Under the pieces are notes generated by a model, which ran no database searches, was not told the DNA's origin, and saw nothing but the letters and a program-made list of their open reading frames with translations. The translations under genes were made by a program, and so were the position numbers. Positions 48,471 to 58,699 of a stretch of DNA of 64,000 nucleotides are shown in pieces (position 1 is the first letter of the stretch; each line of letters starts with the position of its first letter). The DNA comes from Tetragonia tetragonoides (taxonomy: Eukaryota > Streptophyta > Magnoliopsida > Caryophyllales > Aizoaceae), in contig CM076144.1 of assembly GCA_038025085.1 (NCBI GenBank), forward strand, positions 16,703,501 through 16,767,500. Direction: 5' to 3'.

Positions 48471-49477
48471 TGTATCACCTGAAAATGGTTTGAGAATTTC
48501 AACATTAGGGAAAAAGAAAACCTCCCTCCTTTAATACAGGTATATAGGCATACAGTTGTAGCACATTGAAGAAATTCAGATTGTTTTTCTTAAAGCAATA
48601 ATATCAAAAAATTAAACAAACCCCATGTTTTAATGTCGGCTAAGCTCAAACATGTACCAAAAAAAGCTCGAGGATTTGACAACGGCAAACTAAGACTCAT
48701 TTCAATATGTTAGGGCTAAATTTCCCTTCTTAATACAGATAAACATAGAATTGCAAGCTTGTATCACATTTAGAAAATTCAGATTGATTTTCTTGAGCTA
48801 TAATATCTACAATATCAAAACTTTATAAACATATATAAACGTTGATTAAGCTCAAAATGACTTGCTATCACAAAGATGAGGATTTGACAACAGAACAAGG
48901 ACTCATTTCAATAAATTAGAGCAACAATTTCAGTAAACGAGAAATGGTAAGGATTAATCACGGAATATAGTTGTTAATGAAAGGAGTTGAATAAATATAA
49001 AGAAACACATGAAATCATAAACCCAGCATTTTGAAATATACACATATCTAATAAACCCTAAGTGTAGTCCCAAAAAAAATAAGCAAATGGCGATAAAATA
49101 TATTGATGAAAATGAGGAGAGAGGAGAGAGGAGAGAGAGAGAGAGAAAGATCCATACACGCCAAGAGAGAGAACTGATAGAAGTGGGAGGTAAGCGAGGA
49201 GAGAGAGTGGAAAGCGAAGCTGTACCGGTGGAGAGGGTGGCCGTCGGAGAGAGAGAGAGTGTCGATCAGTGACAAACAGAGAGGAGAGAGAGAGAGAGAA
49301 GTTCATCAGTGGACCTGGGAGTACAGAGCTTCAAAGGAATAACATGCGGCCCAGCCCGTTAAGAAAATGGCAAGCCCCATCTGATAAAGGCCTATCAATT
49401 CGGGTTTTTCTCGTTCTATCAATTCGGGTTAACAAGTTGGGGTTCGTGTAAATAGGAAATTACTTTTATATGGAAAG
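48471..49477. promoter_or_regulatory. Upstream region of the uL15 gene, with GA-rich tract
   Basis: About 1 kb without a supported gene. The likely transcription start of uL15 lies shortly above 48480; no clear TATA box was seen. GAGAGA-rich tracts at about 49116-49145 and 49250-49300 explain several short Arg/Glu frames. Confidence 0.4.
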
Positions 49478-50350
49478 GGGATTGCTAAACGTAAATACCA
49501 GATTACTAAACGCAAATCCATTTTTCCTATATTACCCCTTTCATATTACCATCCCTAATTTCCCTTAGCCTTCCCCTCTCTCTTGAGTCATGAGTCTCTT
49601 GACATTAATTGCACCGTACAATTCTTCGCCATAGCCTAATACTCAATATTAATCTTAACTGGCTTGCACTGTCGTTTAGCATATTGCATGAACAATTTAT
49701 CATCATCCTCAATTCAACATTATCTGTCAATGTCCTTCATCATTTTCATCATCACCCTTCATCATCATCCTCATATTAGTGTGTGGCTTGCCTTTTTGAC
49801 AACTAGATCTCTACACAACTAGATCTCCGGTCACCAGAAGGGCCGCCTTAGGCAGACGAACACGCCGGGGTCGAGATGAGGGGGCGCAGTCATACCATGT
49901 GTCGTCTGCCTTCCCACAACCACCATTGTTCTCTCTCCTCCCGCCTTCTCTCTCTTGTCTGACTAGACGGACACCAGCCCCCCCGCCCCAGATTGTAGCC
50001 GCACTCGGATACCACCACCCCCTGCCGGGCTGCCGCCAGTGAGCCTAACATCCGGCCACCACCCTAGAAGAAAAGATCAATTTTTGTTTTTCTAATGAAA
50101 AGAAAAGTTGAAATTTTAATTCTATATTTGGTATCTGGATATCATTATTTGCCTTAAAAATATTGAATCGATGAAACGTATCATTCTTGTGATTTAATTT
50201 AGATCATTACAATGAATGAGCAATACATAGATTTGAGAGAATCAAAAGAATAGGTAGGAAATTTCATTTCAGATAAAAAAGACATTTCGGAAAGTATTGT
50301 GATAAAAAGATTTGCGTTTAGTAAATTAGGATTTACGTTAAGCAGTTTCG
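49478..50350. mobile_element. MULE-like TIR element, family 'GCTTAACGTAAAT', copy 2
   Basis: The termini GGGATTGCTAAACGTAAAT (left) and inverted CGAAACTGCTTAACGTAAAT (right) match those of 22511-23997. The flanks TATGGAAAG and TATGGGGGG share 6 of 9 bases in the position of a 9-bp target duplication. The interior carries a GC-rich island (about 49830-50060) with CCGCC/CCACC motifs, like copy 1. Confidence 0.65.
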
Positions 50351-51594
50351 TATGGGGGGGAATTATGATCGGTTCAATTTTTGGATGGATTAGATTTGGG
50401 TTTTGCTTATTAATTTCGGGACAGATTAGTATATACGGGCTTGCTTCGCCTAATTCTGTACAAGAATTGATCGTGGTCCTCCGTCTAAACACTAACAAAA
50501 GTCGAGTCGAATCAAGTATTTGTCATGTTCATCCTCGACTCAATCAAGAGGCATTTGCTTTAATGGTTATCCTCTCACCTTTTAACTTGGAGGTCTCAAG
50601 TTCAAGGTTTGGGACTCCACATGAATATATAGGGGGGTGACATCAACAAAGCCCAGCTGGTATGGGTGGGGTGGATTAGGAGTGAGGGGTCATTTGTACA
50701 CTCAGCTCTGGGCTAGTGCGAGATGGGCTGGGCTTCTAGGACCGAGATGGGCTGGGTTGGGTGGAGGCTCGATCTTACCATCATACATAAATAATAAAAA
50801 AATGTTCATCCTCGGCTCATTTATATTAGGGCTAGTCCTCGACTTGTTTATTATCGAATAAGTTTTAAAATGAGTTTTGATCAACTCGTTCACGAGTCAC
50901 TCGTAAGTGCACTGACTTTGAAAGGACTGCAACCCATCAAAATACTAAACGAGCTAATAAGTAGGTGGGTTACCCGTGCTCGGCTCAAGAATTAAATGAG
51001 TATTGAATCAATGCTCGTACTCTATTGTATCTTGTATGATTGCTTATTATTTAGCGAAGTTTGATCGAGTATGTTTAAAAGTCACTCACGAGTGCACTGA
51101 CTCGTTTACATCTCTACATATAGGCCATTAAGGTCATGTTCTGTTTCGTCGTTCCATGCTGCATTCTGTTCCGTTCTACATTCTGTATGTACTTCATTTT
51201 GTCTCACATTTTTTTCCACTATCTGCGCCGCGTCGTTCCATTATTTACCATTCCGCACTATTCCGTTGAAAAAAAACAGAGCCTTAGTATCGTAATTAGT
51301 TTCCAAATGTTCCATAAAATTATAATTTTACTGTGCTCATAAAAACAAGTTCAAAATTAACAACTCTATTTACTTAAAAAAAAAAAAACTACTACTCCAT
51401 ATCAACATCGCCTAAATCAATGTATTGACATGAATATGTCATAGTACCTTCAAAATATGTCATGAATATGTCAATGTATTGAAATACAACTCTAGGACTC
51501 TTTCTTTTTTTTCTTCATCAACTCTAGAACTCTTCTTTTTTTTTTTTTTCTTTTTCTCATCAACTCTAGAACACTTTTGGTCTTAATTAAACAC
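50351..51594. other. Gene-free stretch with repeat remnants
   Basis: Contains a weak SINE-like piece (about 50549-50640, with AGTTCAAGGTTTGGGACTCC), GATGGGCTGGG repeats (50710-50755), and sequence around 50815-51112 similar to the CGAGCCGAGC/ACTCGTTTAC family seen at 38441. No gene is supported. Confidence 0.45.
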
Positions 51595-51602
51595 AGCTAT
51601 GA

Positions 51603-53088
51603 GTCTAGACCTGGCAAACGGATCGTTCGGTTCGGGTTCGAGTCGGGTCAACTTCGGGCATCGTTGTATGGATTCGGTTCAGTTCGGGTTCGGTTCAGCA
51701 TCAGTTCCAATTCGGTTTTGATTTGTTCAAAATGTTTCGGTTTCGGTTCGGTTATGGATAAGATCACTTTCGGATCAAATTGTGGGTACGATTCGGGTCA
51801 ATGTTGGATCGGGTGGACTCCGGTCGGGTCCATATTCGGATCGTCGGTTTTTTCGATTTCGGGTTCAATCTGGATTGGCATTAAAGTGGATCGGGTGGAT
51901 ATTGGGTCGGGTGACTATCGGATAGGATCAATGTCGAATCGGGTCAATAGTCGGTTTTTTCGGGTTCGATTTCATTCAGGTCTACATTATTGTGTGTCGT
52001 GTTCTACTACATGTGGGGTCATTTTGGATATAGAGTATAGACCATATAATGAACAATCGGGTCTGGATTTTGGTTGGGCCTCTAGTCAATATTGAAATAT
52101 TTTAAGTTATGACTAATGAGCATGTATTTTGTATCTAGTTTTATGTTGGATCAATGGAGGTCAAACAAATTTTTACTTCTCTGACTTCTACAGGATTTAA
52201 TGTTGAGAAGTGTTACCCTCTTTGTCTTACATGAAATTAAATATCTTTTTCATCTATTTATTGATTGCCAATTAGCATAATAAGTCTGGCACAAAACTCA
52301 TCAATTTCATTGAATTAGTCCTAACTACTAATCCTGATACTGATCACGTACTTGAATTGTGAGTACATTTGAAACATGATCGTCTTATGAATTGCTTACA
52401 GAAAAGTAATCATTTGATTTAGAGTTAATGATCATGAAAATCTCGGATTAACTTGTTTTCATAATAAGTCCTTTAATATTTTAGGTACAATTGTGAGGGT
52501 GCAAGTTTCGTGGTGAGTGGGAGTGTATAACTATGTTGGACCAACAATGATAGGAAAACTAATCAACTCAAGACAAATTCTTATATTAACATTTAGTGGG
52601 ATGCATTAGGACAACAACTAGTGGTTTAATTGTAAAGTAAATTGATTTACAAGATGACACTGCCATTACGAGTTTGACGATTCTTATTCGAACGACATAT
52701 GAAATGCATCGAGTAAGTAGTAATGTGAAACTTTCAGGTATAAATGAATTGATTCGGTTTTGTTCGGTTTCGGTTTGGTTTGGTTCGGATCATCAAATTT
52801 CGGTTTTTTTCGGGTTAGGTTACGAATCGTTTCGGATTCGGTTCGGATTCGGGCTGGTTCAGATTCGGTTCGGGTTGGTTTTGATATTTTGGTTCGGTTC
52901 AGTTTCGGGTCGGGTTAAAATCGGATACGAGTCATTATTGGGTCTGCTAATCCCGGGTCAGTTTCAGTTCGGCTCGGGTTGTTTTTGGGTTTCGGTTCAA
53001 CTTCGAATGTTACTAATCGGATTGAATCGGGTTGCGGTTAGGATTTTTCCGGTCGGATTGACGGGTCCGGGTCAACTTTGCCTGGTCT
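51603..53088. mobile_element. hAT-like TIR element with GGTTCGGGTT repeats
   Basis: AGACCTGGCAAACGG near the left end is mirrored by AACTTTGCCTGGTCT at the right end. An 8-bp direct repeat AGCTATGA flanks it (51595-51602, 53089-53096), as for hAT insertions. Subterminal zones (51620-51980, 52750-53075) are saturated with TTCGGGTTCGG-type repeats, which produce the long Phe/Gly/Ser frames at 51577-52095 and 52674-53090. The middle (about 52100-52670) is unique AT-rich sequence without a transposase. Confidence 0.8.
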
Positions 53089-53526
53089 AGCTATGACCTT
53101 TCATCTACAAAGTAAATAAGCTGTTTAATAAAGAGTTGGTCATCCTATATACTCCTTTTTGTGGCTTTGGTCATGGTGACATAAACATGCGATCATCAAA
53201 ATAGTTAGTTGGTCAGTTTTCTTTTGTATGTGTGGAGAAAGATCGGATTATTGAGGGGTCTACATCACCTAATGATACACCCACACGCCCTCCAACTATG
53301 ATCCCAGCTTTGTATTCACCCTTGGTCCCCCCTACCCATTTCCAAACACTACCCACTATTTTTATTAAACGGCTAAAACACTACCACCAATTAGTTAATT
53401 AAATTGGCAAAAACAATAAAAAATATTGGAGGAGTCTATTAAAGGGATTGATTGGAGAGGATCTCGTCTCCACCTAGAAAGATATGACAACTGGTAAGAG
53501 ATTTAAGGTTGCTCCATATGCAAGTC

Positions 53527-53596
53527 AAGATTCGAACCCAACTTATATTAAGGGTAAATGAGTTCTTCCTCCATACCACTCAACCACACCCATTGG
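53527..53596 (-). mobile_element. SINE-like, tRNA-related head
   Basis: On the minus strand, ATGGGTGTGGTTGAGTGGTA (A-box-like) is followed by GGGTTCGAATCTTG (B box). The tail is not defined. The rest of 53097-54083 holds no gene I can support. Confidence 0.5.
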
Positions 53597-54086
53597 TTAG
53601 TCAAGCATTAATATTGTAGGTGTCGTAAAAGAGTTTTATAATATCCCTAACTTGACAATACAAGTAAAAAGTTAGCTTGTTTTCTAGCAGACATCTCATG
53701 TCAATACACTACCACCAATTCATACACTAACGTTTACATAATGATACACACTCTTACACTTAGGACTATAAATGAATCGGTGTACTCATAAATGATTCAC
53801 GAAAACACTCGATTAAAGTTTGGTAAAACCCTATTATTTGATAATTAAGAAGAGGAGTATGAGAACCCCCACTCTTTTCTTTTGTATTTTGATGAGCAAC
53901 AATATTTCTTCAATTATAGACTCGTCAATGTATTTGTTGTTAGAGTGCTCGGAAATTTACTCGATTTACACTAACTCGATACAAATATATATGAGTACAA
54001 GTATGAATCTGATACTCATTTAGCAAATGTGTCAAGTAGGAGCACATACATTGATACTTGATTTAACTCATTTACACCCCTAGTTA

Positions 54087-54398
54087 GGGTGTGTTCTTTT
54101 CCACTTATTGGACCTTACTCAATCGGTGAAAATCAGTGGCAAGACCTTACTTAATCAGTGACAAGACCTTACTGAATCAATGAGAATCAGTGGCAGGATC
54201 TTACTCAATCAGGGAAATCAGTAAAAAGACCCACGTTTCTACTCACAGAATCAGTGACAGGACTTTATTTAATCAGTGGAAATCAGTGGAATGACCTTAT
54301 TGAATCAATGGAAATCAGTGGCAAGACTTTACCCATTCATTGGAAATCAGTGAGAAGATCTTACACAATCAGTGAAAATAAGTGGAAAAAAACGCACC
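54087..54398. mobile_element. PIF/Harbinger-like MITE with internal minisatellite
   Basis: GGGTGTGTTCTTTTCCACTT and the inverted end AAGTGGAAAAAAACGCACC are flanked by TTA on both sides (54084-54086, 54399-54401). The interior is a degenerate direct repeat of AATCAGTGGMAAGACCTTAC-type units, about 20-40 bp each. Confidence 0.8.
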
Positions 54399-54753
54399 TT
54401 AAATTATTACCACACTTTTTGTATTTCAAAGATTTTATTTTTGTGTTTCTTTTATACAATTTTATTTTATATTTTGTTTCAACGAAAACTTGTCAGGATG
54501 CGCCTTATTGTAAGTAAAACATATGATCACCCCTCAAAAAAAAGTAAAACATATGATCAACATCAAATATTGCACTTGTAATGTAATGTGTGAAAATGGA
54601 AAATTTAATGGAGAATATTGTGGTCCCCACATCATCATATTTTAACTCATTCCAAATAAAAAAAGAAAAAAAGAAGCCCCCCCACCGATCTAGAAACCCA
54701 GCAAAGCCACTATGTCATCTTCTGTTCAATTCTCTCTCCTCATATCCTACTAC

Positions 54754-54763
54754 TATATATAAA
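54754..54763 (+). promoter_or_regulatory. TATA box of the pirin gene
   Basis: TATATATAAA lies 52-61 bp upstream of the ATG at 54815, preceded by a pyrimidine-rich stretch. This favours 54815 over the far upstream in-frame ATG at 54590, which would lie before the TATA box. Confidence 0.7.
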
Positions 54764-54814
54764 CGGCATTCAAATCAAAGAGATACATCAATAAACCACC
54801 ATATCCCGAAATAC

Positions 54815-57800
54815 ATGAGAGCTGCTGCTATTGCTATAAACAACAAGTTATTGTTCTATTTTCAAAAGACATCCAAAACCCAAATCAAAAACAGAGTAAT
54901 TTGTGCCATAAACAAAATTAGAAGCATGTCTACAGGATCAGATTATGGGTTTAACAACATCAACAACCCAAGAATTGTGGTTAAGAAGGTTTTGGCTGAA
55001 TCTCAACGTGAAGGTGATGGTGCTACCGTCAGACGTAGCATTGGAAGGTCTGCTTTTTACCCTTAGATCTGTATTTCGGTAACGCCATATGTATATGTAT
55101 ATAATTCTGACATGCCCTTAAAGTAGAGGACAATTTTATTACCAGTTGTATCGGGTCTTAAAATATTATTATCAGGTCTAATATTAAAAGGTTAACTTAT
55201 TTTATATCACGTAAATGAGAATGATTTGACAATAATGTTTTGTGTGCGCTTTTAATTTTGTCAATTTCAAATGATTTTTCACTGATATTTATAAAAGAGA
55301 TTGATTTTTGGTCCAATGTGCTTATGGGTTGTCATTGGTTTTTGATAAATTAAAATGGGTTTTGGACTTGCAGGCCTGGGGTGAAGTCTTTGGATCCATT
55401 TCTTATGTTGGATGAATTCACAGGTAAAATACCTTCACAATATTTTTATATTTTATTTTTGTAATTGTATATATGCCTTAATATTGGAAATTTTGTGTAA
55501 TAATTTTGGTTTGGTTTTTATTTTTTATTTTTGTGTCATCCAGTGTCTGCACCAGCTGGCTTTCCTGATCATCCACATAGAGGTTCTTGCTTATTTTCAA
55601 TCTTTTGAGGACCAATATTATTGGTGGAAAAAAATTGTTTAGCATTTTAAAAGGTCACACCATCGTGGACCCTAGTTAATTACACCTTAGTAGTTGGATA
55701 GAGCTCGGACTATTTCATCATCTTGGAAGTTAATAAAGTGTACAGAATGAATGCATGTGATTAGACGATAGCATCACATCATCGTACACCAAGTCAATTA
55801 CACAATGTTTTTGGCTTCGGAAGAGGTATAAAGAGCGAGATAGGAATCGAACTGTTAATCTCATCCTGATGATCGTTGAAGTATCTCTTAATGTCACAAG
55901 TCAATTACACATTAATAAAAGTAAAGAATACAAAATGAAAACACGTTGTTAGATTTAGTACATAGTGACGGGTGACAGGGTGCACAAGATGTTACATGCA
56001 TCTAACACTACTCTTTTAAATTATTTCCACATGTTTTATAATTGATCATTTTAATATTTGGATTATTAGTTATTTCTAATTGACTGAATATTTTAATTCT
56101 TATGGAACAATTTTGACTTTTCATTGCAGGATTTGAGACTGTTACATACATGTTGGAGGTACATATTTTTTTAATTTGTTCTACTTAATTATTACTCCCT
56201 CCGTTTCTAAATGTCTGCTTATTTTCCCTTACACAATGATATGTAACGAAAAATGAGCAGACATTGAATAGTCATTTGGTCTAAATTGGCTTGTGAAAGA
56301 ACATAGCCTACGTGACATGCTTTTCCCTTTTTAGATGATCACCTTAGACAACATTCAGTTGATTGTTTTATCCTCATATTTGCTTTGTGGGGTTATTTGA
56401 GCAGGGAGCTTTTACTCATCAAGATTTTTCTGGGCACAAGGGTACCATAGGAACTGGTGATGTACAGGTAAAGAATATAATTATTGCTATTTAAGGATTA
56501 TCAAAGTCAATTTCATTTCACCTTAAACAAAAAAGAAAAAGAAAAAAGAAGAAGTCAATTTCATTTTAGTTCCACCTACCTTAAATTACCCCAAGAAAGG
56601 ATATCAACAATGAGTGAATAATATAATTTTGTATATTCAAGTAAATATTATATTCCTAGTGTCTTAATCAAAAGCTTGTAGTAATTTGATTATTTTTCTA
56701 TGATGGTATTGGCTATACAGTGGATGACAGCAGGAAGAGGAATTATTCATTCAGAGATGCCTGCAGCTGAAGGAGTCAACAAGGGTTTGCAACTATGGAT
56801 CAATTTATCATCTAAAGATAAAATGTAAGATTATTTCATACTTTCACTTAATGTCCTATTGTTAATTTGTTATAGTAGCACTGTTACATCCATCCCAGGG
56901 AATTGAATTTGCAAGTAAACACTCCCCCAACCCATTAACTTGTTACTCCTATGAAACCGCTTTATATGAATTTTTGTGTAACACGTTACTCAAATAGATT
57001 TCCTGGCCTGGCTAGAATATGTGAAATTTAAAGATTACCAATAGGAATACGGGCCAACAACATCAAAGTGTTCATTTCTTAGGAATGACAAGCCTAGTGT
57101 TTCTATAATTCTTCTGAAAGTTAAGAGTTTTCATTGAATTAGCTAGTTTCAATGATTGATTGTCATGTTCTTTTTTTTTTTTTGAGGGTCATGATTGATG
57201 TCATGTTCTTGTTCAATAAATGTTGAAGTTAAAAAAACCCATGCGATGGATGTGGAATGATCATCCCTAAATCTTTTTCTTCCTTAATAATATTTTTGTT
57301 GTCATAAACACTACATTGAAATTTGAATATTCAAACTTCTAGAAGGTCTTGTGTAAAGTCGTCTCACAGTCTGATAATCAAAAGTAAAATTTTTTTTTTT
57401 CCAAAATGTAATTTTTATTTATTTATTATACTTATTAGTCCAAAAGTAGCACATTAGTTTAAAATGTAACAGTCGTCTCGCGACAAGACCGTTTATAAGT
57501 TTTGTGTCAACCATTTGCAGGATAGAACCAAGATATCAAGAATTGTTAAGCAAAGACATAACAAAGGCAGAGAGAAATGGGGTGGAGGTTCGAGTAATAG
57601 CTGGGGAAGCAATGGGCGTTCGGTCACCAGTCTACACTAGGACACCAACAATGTACCTTGATTTCATTTTACAACCAGGGGCGGAGCTCTCGCAACCCAT
57701 CCCTGAGTCCTACAATGCATTTGTCTATATTGTTGAAGGTGAAGGAGTTTTTGGGTCGTCGAATTCGAAACCAGTATCAGCTCACCATTGCTTAGTTTTA

Positions 57801-58007
57801 GGTCCTGGGGATGGCCTAATAGTTTTGAACAAATCATCTGGTGTGCTGAGATTTGTGCTTATTGGAGGGCAGCCTTTAAATGAACCTGTGGTACAACATG
57901 GTCCTTTTGTGATGAATACACAGGCTGAGATTGAGAAGACTTTTGAAGACTATCAGTATTGTAAAAATGGGTTTGAGATGGCTAGGTACTGGAGGTCTCA
58001 ACAATAA
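54815..58007 (+). CDS. Pirin-like cupin protein
   Basis: Seven exons: 54815-55047, 55374-55423, 55544-55582, 56130-56158, 56405-56467, 56721-56824, 57521-58007, all GT-AG and in frame, giving 334 residues. The pirin core starts near residue 50 (RIVVKKVLAESQREGDGATV). Metal ligands of the N-terminal cupin are present: His104 and His106 in DHPHRGFET, His148 and Glu150 in HSEMP. The C-terminal cupin includes GEGVFGSS and HHCLVLGPGDGL. The first 37 residues, up to a second Met (54926) that starts MSTGSDYG, are basic and acid-free. They could be an organelle presequence, or translation may start at Met38 to give a normal 297-residue pirin. Plant pirins are iron-binding nuclear/cytosolic proteins linked to G-protein and light signalling; the exact role here is inference. 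Confidence 0.94.
56195..56266 (+). mobile_element. Stowaway-like MITE remnant in pirin intron 4
   Basis: Begins CTCCCTCCGTTTCTAAATG next to a TA, and contains the inverted pair AATGTCTGCTTA / GAGCAGACATT. The closing GGAGGGAG terminus is lost, so it is a decayed copy. Confidence 0.6.
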
Positions 58008-58699
58008 TACTAATGTGCAGTTGCTGCTTATTTTTGGGGCTACAAGACCATAATAATTATCAAAAATAAATAACGCAATAAGAATACCCTTTTTCCTTTT
58101 GGTTTACACCAAGGTATTCACCGTCAACCACAGTGACTATTCCCCGCGGTGGCTGATAGACATAAGAATACTCTTTTTTAATATTGTTAGTCCAGTTTGT
58201 TTGAATAAACATTTAGCATTCTATGTCAGAAAGAACAACTGATTACTTATCTTTTTATTGTTATGGCTTAGAAACTTGACAAGATTATTATGGAAGAAAA
58301 ACTGACCGGTTGTGGTTTGATATTCCAGTAAGATTAGTAAAGTATCTGGTACACAGTGTCATACGCCATTCGCAATTGAAAGTAGTGTCATCTGTTAAAA
58401 TAATTCACGGATCAAAGCAATACAAAATTTATTTCCATTCATCTTATGTGAAAAGGAATACAACGGAGTAGAACTCGATACTGAACAAATATTATTGGTA
58501 GTGCCTCATATCATATGATCATCAAATTCACGGCGTAGCATCTCATTACCCCATGATGGATGGAACAATTGTTCAACTGAGAAGCAAGCAATAATCTACT
58601 TACAAAATAGCAGGACAAAGGCTGTCCAATGTTTTAGCTCTAGATGAACTTGTCTAACAAAGTTCTGTAACACTTCCTATTGTTGCACAAACACATTCA
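58008..58699. other. Intergenic gap between pirin and the RPN7 pseudogene
   Basis: Holds the pirin 3' UTR (strand +). There is no other supported feature. The two loci converge. Confidence 0.5.

Noticed and set aside
51577..53090. Two frames of 172 and 138 codons rich in Phe, Gly, Ser and Val
   Set aside because: They arise from TTCGGGTTCGG repeats of the hAT-like element.
54090..54398. CRISPR-like regularly spaced repeats
   Set aside because: Units are degenerate, directly adjacent and enclosed in a MITE; this is a plant nuclear sequence.
54590..54814. Upstream in-frame start for pirin at 54590
   Set aside because: It lies before the TATA box, and the extra residues are low-complexity Lys-rich sequence.
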